In this document: positions 1 to 6,741 of the stretch, piece by piece | Layout of the letters: every line of letters begins with the position of its first letter | Numbering within the stretch: the stretch's first letter is position 1 | From: CAYVFC01 sp964450715 | GTDB taxonomy: Bacteria; Myxococcota_A; Polyangia; Polyangiales; JAFGIB01 | DNA length: 18,319 nt | Direction: 5' to 3' | NCBI GenBank assembly: GCA_964450715.1 | Contig: CAYVFC010000155.1 | Coordinates: 1-18,319, forward strand | The notes under the pieces: generated by a model | What the model was told of the DNA's origin: nothing | The model's input: the letters and a program-made list of their open reading frames with translations, nothing else | Databases searched by the model: none | Program-made: the position numbers and the translations under genes

Positions 1-46
1 AATCGGTGATCGGCATCGCCCGGAATCGGTGATCGGCATCGCCCGG
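1..46. repeat. 23-bp perfect tandem duplication
   Basis: Positions 1-23 and 24-46 are identical (starting AATCGGTGATCGGCATCG). The unit length is not a multiple of three, so the duplication frameshifts the transposase-like reading frame running through it. A third copy could lie upstream of the window edge. Confidence 0.85.
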
Positions 47-174
47 AATACGCACGGGCGAGGGTAGCGCACGAAGCTGTGCTCATTCTGGAGTTGCCGG
101 GGACCGAGGTTGCGCGTTACCTGTCGGTGAGCTCGGCGGCAGTCAGCCAGATAGTCAACCGAGCGGCGAAGTAA
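1..174 (+). pseudogene. C-terminal remnant of a probable REP-associated (Y1/RAYT-type) transposase
   Basis: The frame ending in TAA at 172-174 encodes a tail reading LELPGTEVARYLSVSSAAVS followed by QIVNRAAK. This is a helix-turn-helix of the kind found at the extreme C-terminus of REP-associated tyrosine transposases. The same frame is closed by a TGA at 7-9, because a perfect 23-bp tandem duplication (1-23 and 24-46) shifts the frame by a non-multiple of three, so the gene is probably broken here even if more of it lies outside the window. REP-like repeats begin directly at its stop codon, which fits a RAYT context. No catalytic HUH/Tyr region is visible, so the family call rests on the tail and the context alone. 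Confidence 0.4.
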
Positions 175-382
175 AAACTTAGCCCCGTCCCCTCTGTCGC
201 CTCTGTGGGAGCGGCGAAGCAAAACCTTAAAACTTAGCCCCGTCCCCTCTGTACTGTGGGAGTCGCCTCTGTGGGAGCGGCGAAGCAAAACCTTAAAACT
301 TAGCCCCGTCCCCTCTGTCGTCAAAACTTAAAACTTAGCCCCGTCCCCTCTGTCGTCCCCTCTGTCCCCCGTCCCCTCTGTC
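174..382. repeat. Nested direct repeats of a transposase 3'-end / REP-like unit
   Basis: A 24-bp unit beginning AAAACTTAGCCCCGTCCCC and ending CTCTGT occurs at 174-197, 229-252, 295-318 and 330-353, with partial copies to about 382. Two copies sit within a perfect 57-bp direct repeat (196-252 and 262-318). That longer unit includes GAGCGGCGAAGCAA, which matches the last codons and stop region of the upstream transposase remnant (160-174). The array therefore looks like successive partial duplications of that gene's 3' end and terminal repeat. Spacing is irregular and there are no unique spacers, so it is not a CRISPR array. Confidence 0.8.
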
Positions 383-426
383 CCGATATCGGCCAGGTCC
401 TGCTGGCGGCCTGCAATCCGTTTCAA

Positions 427-614
427 CTCTAGACTCGAGTTTGGCGGATTTTTGCTACTGCGAGCGGTCCAAAACGCGCCTAGCTGCGTCAGGCGAGCCG
501 TTTTTGTGCTCGACGTAGCTTCACTACGCCTGCGCAAAAACGGCTCGCCTTCCTTGCTATCCGCGTTTTGTCCTCGCTCTCGCTACGCAAAAACCGCCAA
601 ACTCGAGTCTAGAG
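427..614. repeat. 188-bp nested palindromic (MITE/REP-like) element
   Basis: The outer arms 427-455 and 587-614 are inverted copies differing by a one-base indel; the left arm begins CTCTAGACTCGAGTTTGGCG. A second pair lies inside (about 464-478 with 561-577). A perfect 16-bp inner pair follows (491-506 AGGCGAGCCGTTTTTG with 535-550). The centre contains GACGTAG facing CTACGCC. No credible coding sequence is present. The whole could form a long cruciform or RNA hairpin and looks like a non-autonomous element. It lies just downstream of the vapC stop. Confidence 0.8.
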
Positions 615-639
615 AGGCGATCCGCTGAATCGTGCGGCG

Positions 640-1074
640 TCATCGAAGCGGATCGACGACCTCGAGAAACGGAAAGCGGTGAAAATCGGTATCGCGGGAG
701 AAGATGCGACGGATACCGTGCTCGCGCATCAGGATCGCCGTCCGGGCGTCGTGAACGAGATTTCCTTTAAGATTCGGCACCTCCAAGATGGTGGCGGCAA
801 CCACCTCCGCGTGGCGTTCGGTCTCCACTAGAACGGACAGGCCGGGCGAGGCGAGCAGGACCTCGGCGAACTTCCACGCTTGCTTGGCGGACCAGGGCCG
901 TCGCAGCACCCGGTCGTGCGTTACGATCCGGACGAACTCGTACAGTATGTGCCAGGTGAGGTACCACGCCGAGGGCTGCGCGCGTAGTTCCTCGAGCAAC
1001 TCCCGGGACCGGCGGTGCTCCTCGAAGCTGCGGTCGGCGCTGTATACGAGGAGGTTGGTATCGACCACCAGCAT
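640..1074 (-). CDS. vapC: VapC-type PIN-domain ribonuclease toxin
   Basis: This 144-residue protein is a typical-length PIN-domain toxin, a Mg-dependent endoribonuclease of type II toxin-antitoxin modules. The N-terminus reads MLVVDTNLLVYSAD, with the first metal-binding Asp at residue 5. Further conserved acids are Glu46 (in LYEF), Asp109 (in VHDARTA) and Asp128/Asp130 (in SRDTDF), giving the usual acidic quartet. The ATG at 1074 is chosen because a GGAGGG ribosome site lies just upstream and the PIN fold begins there; the frame stays open upstream to 1236, but that extension has no PIN character. The partner antitoxin gene lies upstream on the same strand, separated by a small coupled ORF. 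Family assignment is strong; the RNA target cannot be read from sequence. Confidence 0.88.
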   Translation of the reverse strand: MLVVDTNLLVYSADRSFEEHRRSRELLEELRAQPSAWYLTWHILYEFVRIVTHDRVLRRPWSAKQAWKFAEVLLASPGLSVLVETERHAEVVAATILEVPNLKGNLVHDARTAILMREHGIRRIFSRDTDFHRFPFLEVVDPLR

Positions 1075-1286
1075 CAATTCCCTCCAATCGCCCGGCGAAT
1101 TGCCGCCATCAGTGCCGCTACCGGTAGATTTTGCGCGGATACCGGCGAGGATTCGGCGCCGAGGGCAAGGAGCGACGACGAGGAGAACTCTCCCTGCGGT
1201 CGAGATGGCCATTTCGAGGAGGAGCGACGCAGCCATTCGGCGTCGAAGACCGCCGCAAACCGAGTAAAACCTACCGGTCGCGGCAT
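1074..1286 (-). CDS. Small hypothetical ORF (70 aa) coupled between vapB and vapC
   Basis: I do not recognise this protein. It starts MPRPVGFTRFAAVFDAEWLR and has a Ser-rich middle, no membrane segment and no Cys. Its ATG overlaps the antitoxin stop (TAATG) and its TGA overlaps the toxin start (TGATG), the arrangement expected for a translationally coupled middle gene. It also coincides almost exactly with a 177-bp segment bounded by 22-bp imperfect inverted repeats, so it may instead be a by-product of an element inserted between vapB and vapC. Overlapping plus-strand frames are also open in this GC-rich stretch, so openness alone is weak evidence. Its reality is uncertain. Confidence 0.4.
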   Translation of the reverse strand: MPRPVGFTRFAAVFDAEWLRRSSSKWPSRPQGEFSSSSLLALGAESSPVSAQNLPVAALMAAIRRAIGGN

Positions 1287-1287
1287 T
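1111..1287. repeat. Inverted-repeat-bounded segment separating vapB from vapC
   Basis: Positions 1111-1132 and 1266-1287 are inverted copies matching at 19 of 22 positions (cores ACCGGTAGATTTT and AAAACCTACCGGT). One end falls on the vapB stop codon. Removing the segment would leave vapB and vapC about 35 bp apart, a more usual arrangement. I see no clear target-site duplication. Confidence 0.6.
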
Positions 1288-1516
1288 AGCGCCCCTCCAT
1301 CACCCGGTAGAGCGCATCGCGATCGGATATGTCGACCAGCGCCCCGCCGGAATCGAAAGAGGGCAACGGTTCGAGCCTTGCCGGGCTTTTCGACTGGTTT
1401 TGCAGAAAGAGACGCAGGGCGGCCTCGACCAGCTCCGAGATCGTGCGGCCCTGTCGCACCCCCTCTTGCTTGAGCCGTTTCATTACCGAGTCGTCTATCA
1501 CGAGAGTCGTTTTCAT
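1286..1516 (-). CDS. vapB: VapB-type ribbon-helix-helix antitoxin
   Basis: This 76-residue protein begins MKTTLVIDDSVMKRLKQEGV, a beta strand followed by two helices (through about residue 38) as in ribbon-helix-helix (CopG/Arc-like) antitoxins that bind the operon promoter. The C-terminal tail, including VDISDRDALYRVMEGR, is the expected toxin-neutralising segment. The ATG at 1516 is preferred because the domain begins there; in-frame upstream starts at 1528 and 1552 would add residues without similarity, and no strong ribosome site separates the options. The gene is the first of the minus-strand module with the 70-aa ORF and the PIN toxin. VapB-type antitoxins normally autorepress, though I could not mark an operator with confidence. 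Confidence 0.82.
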   Translation of the reverse strand: MKTTLVIDDSVMKRLKQEGVRQGRTISELVEAALRLFLQNQSKSPARLEPLPSFDSGGALVDISDRDALYRVMEGR

Positions 1517-1829
1517 ACGGAAACCCATATCATGAGTACGGCTAGACGGCAAGCGATTAAACCGAGACGATCGTTCTCCTTCCCAAAGCGGTGGTCTTCG
1601 GGAGGTACCGAACCGAAACGGGCGAATCGCGTACCCTAGTCCATTCGCGCTCTGGTCGCGAATTCTCGCTTCATAAACCGGTATCTGTTAGGTAAACATG
1701 CCAAAAAACCTTAAATAGTACGGCGATGCCCGCTCCCCCTTGACAAAAACACCACCTTTGCTGAATTGCGTGCTCAAAAGTTAAGGCCGCCCCTGTCGGG
1801 CGCGCCCCTTTGCCAGGAGAGAGGCTTTT
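1517..1829. other. Divergent intergenic region between vapB and gdhA
   Basis: These 313 bp separate two divergently transcribed units and must hold the promoters of both. The gdhA side is AT-richer, with a candidate promoter at 1740-1767 and an AGGAGAGAGG ribosome site just before the ATG at 1830. No RNA gene or long repeat is visible. Confidence 0.6.
1740..1767 (+). promoter_or_regulatory. Candidate sigma-70-like promoter of gdhA
   Basis: A perfect TTGACA -35 box lies at 1740-1745, followed by 16 bp and a weak TGAATT -10 box at 1762-1767 (3 of 6 to consensus). It is about 60 bp upstream of the gdhA ATG. The -10 is poor, so the call is tentative. Confidence 0.35.
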
Positions 1830-3176
1830 ATGATCAAGAACAAGTACGTCCTAAATGCGCTGGAAGAGATCAAGAGGAAGGACGCAGCGCAACCGGAATT
1901 CCTGCAGGCCGTCACCGAGGTCTTCGAGTCGATCGAGCCCGTGATCAAGCGCCGGCCCGAATACGCAAAGGAAAAGATACTGGAGCGTATCGCCGAGCCC
2001 GAGCGTATCATCATGTTTCGCGTGCCCTGGATGGACGACAAGGGAGAGGTGCAGGTCAACCGCGGCTTCCGCATCGAGATGAACAGCGCCATCGGGCCCT
2101 ATAAGGGCGGGTTGCGCTTTCATCCCAGCGTCTACCTGGGTATCCTGAAGTTCTTGGCCTTCGAGCAGGTCTTCAAGAACTCGCTGACCACCTGTCCCAT
2201 CGGCGGCGGCAAGGGCGGCTCGGACTTCGATCCCAAGGGCAAGTCCGACACCGAGGTCATGCGATTCTGTCAGTCCTTTATGACCGAGCTGTTTCGCCAC
2301 CTGGGGCCCGACACCGACGTGCCCGCCGGCGACATCGGCGTGGGCGGCCGCGAGATCGGCTTCCTCTTCGGCCAGTACAAGCGGCTGCGCAACGAGTTCA
2401 CCGGGGTGCTGACCGGCAAGGGGCTCTCCTGGGGCGGCTCGCTTATCCGGCCCGAGGCCACCGGCTACGGCGCTGTCTACTTCGCCGAGGAAATGCTCAA
2501 GACCCGCAGCGACAGCTTGGAGGGCAAGGTCTGCACCGTTTCCGGCTCCGGCAACGTGGCGCAGTACACCATCGAGAAGCTGAACCAGCTGGGCGCTAAG
2601 GCGGTCACCCTCTCGGATTCCGACGGCTTCATCCTCGACAAGAAGGGCATCGACGAGAAGAAGCTGGCCTGGGTCATGGATCTCAAGAACGTGCGCCGCG
2701 GCCGCATCAAGGAGTACGCGGACAAGTTCGGCGCCGAGTTTCACAAGGGCAAGCGCCCCTGGGGAGTCAAGTGCGACTGCGCCTTCCCCAGCGCCACCCA
2801 GAACGAGATCAGCACCAAGGACGCCGAGACTCTGGTCAAGAACGGCTGCTTCGTGGTCAGCGAGGGCGCCAACATGCCCACCGATCCGGGCGGGATCGAG
2901 CACTTCATCAAGAACAAGGTGCTCTACGGCCCGGGCAAGGCGGCCAACGCGGGCGGCGTGGCCACCTCGGCGCTGGAGATGTCACAGAACGCCATGCACC
3001 TGTCCTGGACGCGCGAGGAGGTGGACAGCCGGTTGAAGGAGATCATGGTCACCATCCACAAGAGCTCCTACGAGATCGCCAAGCAGTACGACGTGCCCGG
3101 GAACCTGGTGGTGGGCGCCAACATCGCCGGTTTCGTCAAGGTCGCCGACGCCATGCTCGACCAGGGCCTGGTCTAG
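1830..3176 (+). CDS. gdhA: NADP-type glutamate dehydrogenase
   Basis: The 448-residue protein has the length of hexameric GdhA enzymes (E. coli 447). It catalyses reductive amination of 2-oxoglutarate to glutamate in the cytoplasm, probably for ammonium assimilation. Substrate-site residues sit at the family positions: Lys92 in GPYKGGLRFHPSV, Lys128 in PIGGGKGGSDFDP, and catalytic Asp168 in DVPAGDIGVGGREIG. A dinucleotide-binding GSGNVA loop is at 239-244. A strong AGGAGAGAGG ribosome site precedes the ATG. The gene is monocistronic, with a hairpin terminator behind it. NADP rather than NAD specificity is inferred from overall similarity to the E. coli enzyme. Confidence 0.96.
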   Translation: MIKNKYVLNALEEIKRKDAAQPEFLQAVTEVFESIEPVIKRRPEYAKEKILERIAEPERIIMFRVPWMDDKGEVQVNRGFRIEMNSAIGPYKGGLRFHPSVYLGILKFLAFEQVFKNSLTTCPIGGGKGGSDFDPKGKSDTEVMRFCQSFMTELFRHLGPDTDVPAGDIGVGGREIGFLFGQYKRLRNEFTGVLTGKGLSWGGSLIRPEATGYGAVYFAEEMLKTRSDSLEGKVCTVSGSGNVAQYTIEKLNQLGAKAVTLSDSDGFILDKKGIDEKKLAWVMDLKNVRRGRIKEYADKFGAEFHKGKRPWGVKCDCAFPSATQNEISTKDAETLVKNGCFVVSEGANMPTDPGGIEHFIKNKVLYGPGKAANAGGVATSALEMSQNAMHLSWTREEVDSRLKEIMVTIHKSSYEIAKQYDVPGNLVVGANIAGFVKVADAMLDQGLV

Positions 3177-3204
3177 ACTGCAGGGTTCGAGAAACACCGG
3201 AACA

Positions 3205-3267
3205 GGACCGGAGGCCCTCCTCGCGCCAGCCGGCGCGGCGCCGGGGGACTCCGGTCCATCCGTTTTT
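3205..3267 (+). terminator. Hairpin terminator after gdhA
   Basis: GGACCGGAG at 3205-3213 pairs perfectly with CTCCGGTCC at 3249-3257. A GC-rich inner hairpin lies between them, and CGTTTTT follows at 3261-3267. The stem lies 29 bp after the gdhA stop. Confidence 0.6.
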
Positions 3268-3328
3268 ACTGGGTTTCTCTTCAGTTATGGAGACAACGCG
3301 CCGACTCGGATGTCGTCTGCGTCCCGTT

Positions 3329-3391
3329 GTCGTTTCGAGCGAAGCGAGAAATCTCCAGCCATTCGAGATCTCTCGCTACGCTCGAGATGAC
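3329..3391. repeat. 63-bp REP-like palindrome
   Basis: The left arm 3329-3354 (core TTTCGAGCGAAGCGAGAAAT) is an imperfect inverted copy of the right arm 3366-3391 (core CTCTCGCTACGCTCGAGATG), with a roughly 11-nt loop. The end TCGAGATGAC matches the end of the palindrome at 14449-14531. It sits in non-coding DNA between gdhA and the sulfur operon. Confidence 0.7.
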
Positions 3392-3584
3392 ACGGCGGAA
3401 GGCGAGTGTCTTCGCGAAACGAATCGCCGGGTTCCATTACCCGACGAGAGACTCAGTACGTAGCTTCAACGGGGGAGGGGGTTCGGGCGTGGCCCGGACT
3501 TGGCCTGATTACCGGGGGATTCGGCTATTCCGGACCGCCGCCGCGGCGGTCGATCGCGCTGCCGAAAAACCCTTGACCGCGTCG
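3392..3584. other. Intergenic DNA upstream of the arsR promoter, with a GC-rich hairpin
   Basis: The stretch holds no credible gene. It has a strong hairpin at 3533-3551 (GACCGCCGC facing GCGGCGGTC) nested in a weaker outer pairing of TTCGGC near 3520 with GCCGAA near 3561. The hairpin could insulate the operon promoter from upstream transcription. Base composition then turns sharply AT-rich at the promoter. Confidence 0.5.
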
Positions 3585-3612
3585 TTGACATATAGTAAAA
3601 GAGCTATATAGT
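3585..3612 (+). promoter_or_regulatory. Promoter and putative ArsR operator of the sulfur-reductase operon
   Basis: A perfect TTGACA (-35) at 3585-3590 and TATAGT (-10, 5 of 6) at 3607-3612 are spaced by 16 bp. An inverted repeat, ATATAG (3590-3595), 8 bp, CTATAT (3604-3609), fills the spacer and overlaps the -10. This is where an ArsR-family repressor would block polymerase. The predicted start near 3619 gives a very short leader and only a weak ribosome site (AATATAAG) before the arsR ATG. Confidence 0.6.
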
Positions 3613-3636
3613 CATAGAGCGATAATTAAATATAAG

Positions 3637-3948
3637 ATGACAAAACTCAGCGATAATACTGATCTTTGCGGCGAGGCAGCAGATGTACTTAAGGCCATCG
3701 CCCATCCCTTGCGGCTCCGGATCGTGGCAATGCTCTGCGAGCGCGAACAGCATGTCAACGGCTTGGCGGACCTGCTGGAGGTTCCGCAGTCCATCGTTTC
3801 GCAGCAGCTGCGAATTCTGCGCATGCGGGGCCTGGTCTCGGCTAAGCGGGAGAACGGTCTTTCCGTCTATCACTTGACGGAGCCCAACCTGAGGAAGGTA
3901 GTCGGGTGCATGGAGTTGTGCCTGAACCGGCGGGAGCGTGAACGATGA
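3637..3948 (+). CDS. ArsR/SmtB-family repressor, possible persulfide sensor
   Basis: This 103-residue winged-helix protein shows the family's opening DVLKAIAHPLRLRIVAMLC, the recognition helix region VPQSIVSQQLRILRMRGLVS, and the wing KRENGLSVYHL. The ArsR metal-site motif ELCVCDL is absent. Cysteines are at 11, 34, 91 and 95. Cys34 in the second helix and Cys91/95 in the last helix resemble the placement of the dithiol pair in BigR/SqrR-type persulfide-responsive members, which suits a sulfur operon. The stop overlaps the next start by ATGA, so the regulator is co-transcribed with, and probably autoregulates, the operon. The family is secure; the inducer is inference. Confidence 0.88.
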   Translation: MTKLSDNTDLCGEAADVLKAIAHPLRLRIVAMLCEREQHVNGLADLLEVPQSIVSQQLRILRMRGLVSAKRENGLSVYHLTEPNLRKVVGCMELCLNRRERER

Positions 3949-6182
3949 AAAAGGGGATGACACGGCGGCAGTTCATCAAGATCTCGACGGCGGCGGCGGG
4001 AACCGCCGCGGCCTCGGGCCTGGGGAGCAACTGGTGGGGGCTCGACCCCGATCTGGCGCCCGATCCGGATACCGACGGCGAGCGCGTGGTCGCGACCTTT
4101 TGCGGCATGTGCTACTGGAAGTGCGGGGTGCTGGCCCACGTAAAGAACGGGCGGGTTACCAAGATCAAAGGCAATCCCGACCACCCGCTCTCCCGGGGCA
4201 GGCTCTGTCCGCGCGGCATCGGCGGCACCGGGCTGCTCTACGATCCGGACCGGCTCAAGATGCCGCTGGTGCGGACCACCGACAAACGGGGCGAACAGAA
4301 GTTCGAGGCCGTCACCTGGGACAAGGCGCTGGACGAGGTGGCGGAGAACCTGCTGCGTATACGGGAGAAGTACGGGCCCGAGGCGCTGGCTCTGTTCACC
4401 CACGGCTACGGCGGCCTCTGGTTCAAGCACCTGCTCAAGGCCTACGGCTCCCCCAACGTGGCGGCCCCCTCTTATGCTCAGTGCCGCGGCGCCCGCGAGG
4501 TGGGCTTTTTCCTGACCTACGGACAGGGGCTGGGCTCGCCCGAGAATACCGACATGGAGAACGCGCGCTGCATCGCGCTCATCGGCGCCCACCTGGGCGA
4601 GAACATGCACAACACCCAGGTGCAGGACTTCTCCACCGCGCTGGACCGTGGCGCCGAGCTGGTGGTGGTGGACCCGCGCTTCAGCACCGCGGCGGGCAAG
4701 GCGCGCTACTGGCTGCCCGTCAAGCCCGGCACGGACATCGCGCTTTTGCTGGCCTGGATGAACGTGATCATCGAGGAGAAGCGCTACGACTCGGAGTACA
4801 TCGCTAAATATGCCGTCGGCATGGAGGAGCTGAAGAAGCACGTAGCCGACAAGACGCCGGAGTGGGCCTATGCGCATACCGGCATCAAACCGGAGCTGAT
4901 CCGGGAGACCGCCCGCTTCATCTCGGCCTACCGGCCCGCCTCGATCGTCCACCCCAGCCGCCACGTGGCCTGGTACGGCGACGACACCCAGCGCATGCGG
5001 GCGGTAGCTATCCTGACCGCGCTTCTGGGTAGCTGGGGACGGCGCGGCGGTTACATCATCCCCTCGTCCATCGATTTGCCGGCCTTCCCCTACACCAAGA
5101 ATCCCTATCAGCCCAAACCGGCGGCCGATAAGCCCGAGAGCCTCTATCCGCTGGCGGACGAGACCCTGGCCTCGGGGCTCTGTGACGCCACCATTCCCGG
5201 ACAGGCGGCCTATGACCTGAAGGCCTGGCTGGTCTACGGTACCAACCTGATCCAGAGCCTGCCCAATCCGTCCAACACCAAGAAGGCGATCCAGGGGCTC
5301 GACTTCATCGCCACGGTCGAGGTCCTGCCCACCGAGATCGCGGGGTGGAGCGACGTGGTGCTGCCCGAGGCCACCTATCTCGAGCGTTGCGACGACATCT
5401 GGAGCGCCACCTACCGGGAGCCCTTCCTGGCCGTACGCCAGCCCGTGGTCGAGCCCATGTACGACTCCAAGCCCGGCTGGTGGATGGCGCGCGAGATCGC
5501 GCACCGCATCGGGCTACAGGACTACTTCCCCTGGAAGGACAGCATGGAGTACGCGAAGTACCGGGTGAAGGCCGCCGGCTTCGACTGCGAGAAGTTGCAG
5601 GAGACCGGCGTGATACTGGGCGAGAAGGTCCCGGTCAGCGAGGAAGAGGGGCTGGACCTCAAGTTTTTCACCGATAGCGGCAAGATCGAGCTGTACAGCG
5701 AGCCGCTCAAGCAGCTGGGCTTCGACCCGCTGCCCGAGTTCACCCCGCCCGAGGAGCCGCCCGCGGGTATGTTCCGCCTGCTGTTCGGCCGCGCGGCAGT
5801 GCACAGCTTCGGGCGCACGGTCAACAACCGCTTTCTCTCCACCGTGCACGACCAGAACGAGGTCTGGATCAACAGCGACGCGGCCGCGGCCCTGCCCGGC
5901 TTCGAGAACCGGCCGCTTCGGACCGGAGAGCGCGTGGTACTGGTCAACCAGGACGGCGTCAAGTCGCTCCCGGTCAAGGCCAGGGTTACCCAGCGTATCC
6001 GGGGTGACTGCGTGTATATGGTCCACGGCTACGGGCACCAGGCCAAGAAGCTCAAATATGCCTTTCGGCGCGGGGCGTCGGACAGCGAGCTGGTCACCCG
6101 TCGGAAGGTCGATCCCATCATGGGCGGGACCGGCATGAACGTGAACTTCGTGCGCATCGAACCGGCGGAGAAGGCGGCATGA
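3945..6182 (+). CDS. Tat-exported molybdopterin oxidoreductase, PsrA/PhsA-like catalytic subunit
   Basis: This 745-residue protein is the catalytic subunit of a complex-iron-sulfur molybdoenzyme. A twin-arginine signal (MTRRQFIKIS, Arg7-Arg8) and Ala-rich h-region direct it to the periplasm. The proximal 4Fe-4S site is formed by Cys53, Cys56, Cys60 and, after a 27-residue gap, Cys88 (CGMCYWKC then GRLCPRG). Cys180 in SYAQCRGA is placed as the Mo ligand, as in polysulfide and thiosulfate reductases. Length matches PsrA/PhsA (about 750-760). It overlaps arsR and the ferredoxin gene by ATGA. YeeE transporters and a rhodanese domain in the operon favour a sulfur substrate, but tetrathionate, arsenate or selenium oxyanion reductases are relatives that cannot be excluded. 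No TorD-type chaperone gene is nearby. Confidence 0.9.
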   Translation: MKKGMTRRQFIKISTAAAGTAAASGLGSNWWGLDPDLAPDPDTDGERVVATFCGMCYWKCGVLAHVKNGRVTKIKGNPDHPLSRGRLCPRGIGGTGLLYDPDRLKMPLVRTTDKRGEQKFEAVTWDKALDEVAENLLRIREKYGPEALALFTHGYGGLWFKHLLKAYGSPNVAAPSYAQCRGAREVGFFLTYGQGLGSPENTDMENARCIALIGAHLGENMHNTQVQDFSTALDRGAELVVVDPRFSTAAGKARYWLPVKPGTDIALLLAWMNVIIEEKRYDSEYIAKYAVGMEELKKHVADKTPEWAYAHTGIKPELIRETARFISAYRPASIVHPSRHVAWYGDDTQRMRAVAILTALLGSWGRRGGYIIPSSIDLPAFPYTKNPYQPKPAADKPESLYPLADETLASGLCDATIPGQAAYDLKAWLVYGTNLIQSLPNPSNTKKAIQGLDFIATVEVLPTEIAGWSDVVLPEATYLERCDDIWSATYREPFLAVRQPVVEPMYDSKPGWWMAREIAHRIGLQDYFPWKDSMEYAKYRVKAAGFDCEKLQETGVILGEKVPVSEEEGLDLKFFTDSGKIELYSEPLKQLGFDPLPEFTPPEEPPAGMFRLLFGRAAVHSFGRTVNNRFLSTVHDQNEVWINSDAAAALPGFENRPLRTGERVVLVNQDGVKSLPVKARVTQRIRGDCVYMVHGYGHQAKKLKYAFRRGASDSELVTRRKVDPIMGGTGMNVNFVRIEPAEKAA

Positions 6183-6733
6183 GCGAGACCAGGGAAAAAC
6201 GCTACGCCATGACCATGGACACCCGGCGCTGCGTGGGCTGCCAGACCTGCGTGCTGGGCTGCAAGGCCGAGAACGCGCTGCCCGAACAGGCCTTCCGCGA
6301 CTGGGTGGTCTTCGAGACCCGCGGCAAGTTCCCCGACCTCTCGCAGCAGATCCGCTCGGAACGCTGCAACCACTGTAGCGACGCGCCCTGCGTGAAGGCG
6401 TGTCCCACCGGTGCCAGCCACGTGGCCGAGGGCGGCACGGTGCTGGTCTCTCACAACAAGTGCAGCGGCTGCAAGGCCTGCCTGGCCGCCTGTCCTTACG
6501 ACGCGCGCTACATCCACCCCGAGCACGGCTACGCGGACAAGTGCACCTTCTGCATCCACCGGGTGAAGAAGGGGTTGTTGCCGGGCTGTGTCTCCAACTG
6601 CCCCACCGGAGCCCTGAGCTTCGGCGATCGCAACGATCCCGACAGCGTGGTCTCCAGGCAGCTCGCCAGTCGCAAGTACAAGGTGCTGAAACCCGAAGCC
6701 GGCCTGGAGCCGAACATGTTCTTTCTCTTGTAG
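6179..6733 (+). CDS. Four-cluster 4Fe-4S electron-transfer subunit (PsrB/PhsB-like)
   Basis: This 184-residue protein contains 16 cysteines in four ferredoxin-type sets: 18/21/24/28, 63/66/71/75, 95/98/101/105 and 122/125/137/141. This is the layout of DmsB/PsrB/NrfC-like subunits that pass electrons between a membrane anchor and the molybdenum subunit. It has no signal peptide of its own, so export as a complex with the Tat-tagged catalytic subunit is likely, as known for this family. Its start overlaps the previous stop by ATGA. The next gene begins 8 bp after its stop. The role is well supported; the partner specificity comes from the operon. Confidence 0.93.
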   Translation: MSETREKRYAMTMDTRRCVGCQTCVLGCKAENALPEQAFRDWVVFETRGKFPDLSQQIRSERCNHCSDAPCVKACPTGASHVAEGGTVLVSHNKCSGCKACLAACPYDARYIHPEHGYADKCTFCIHRVKKGLLPGCVSNCPTGALSFGDRNDPDSVVSRQLASRKYKVLKPEAGLEPNMFFLL

Positions 6734-6741
6734 GAGTCGAC

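Noticed and set aside
174..353. Possible CRISPR array
   Set aside because: Repeat copies are spaced irregularly, nested in a larger 57-bp duplication, and the intervening DNA is itself repeated rather than unique; no cas genes are nearby.
1075..1236. N-terminal extension of VapC to 1236
   Set aside because: The extra 54 residues have no PIN character, and a good ribosome site with the family-typical start MLVVDTN lies at 1074.
1851..2903. Antisense open frame opposite gdhA
   Set aside because: It lies entirely over a well-supported glutamate dehydrogenase gene and reads as low-complexity Ala/Gly/Val/Asp/His sequence.
3870..5504. Long antisense open frame (544 codons) opposite the molybdoenzyme gene
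   Set aside because: The plus-strand protein is a clear family member in the same place; the antisense frame is a by-product of high GC third positions and shows no domain.
6400..6741. N-terminal extension of the first YeeE protein
   Set aside because: It overlaps the ferredoxin gene in another frame; an AGGAG site and hydrophobic start place the real ATG at 6742.
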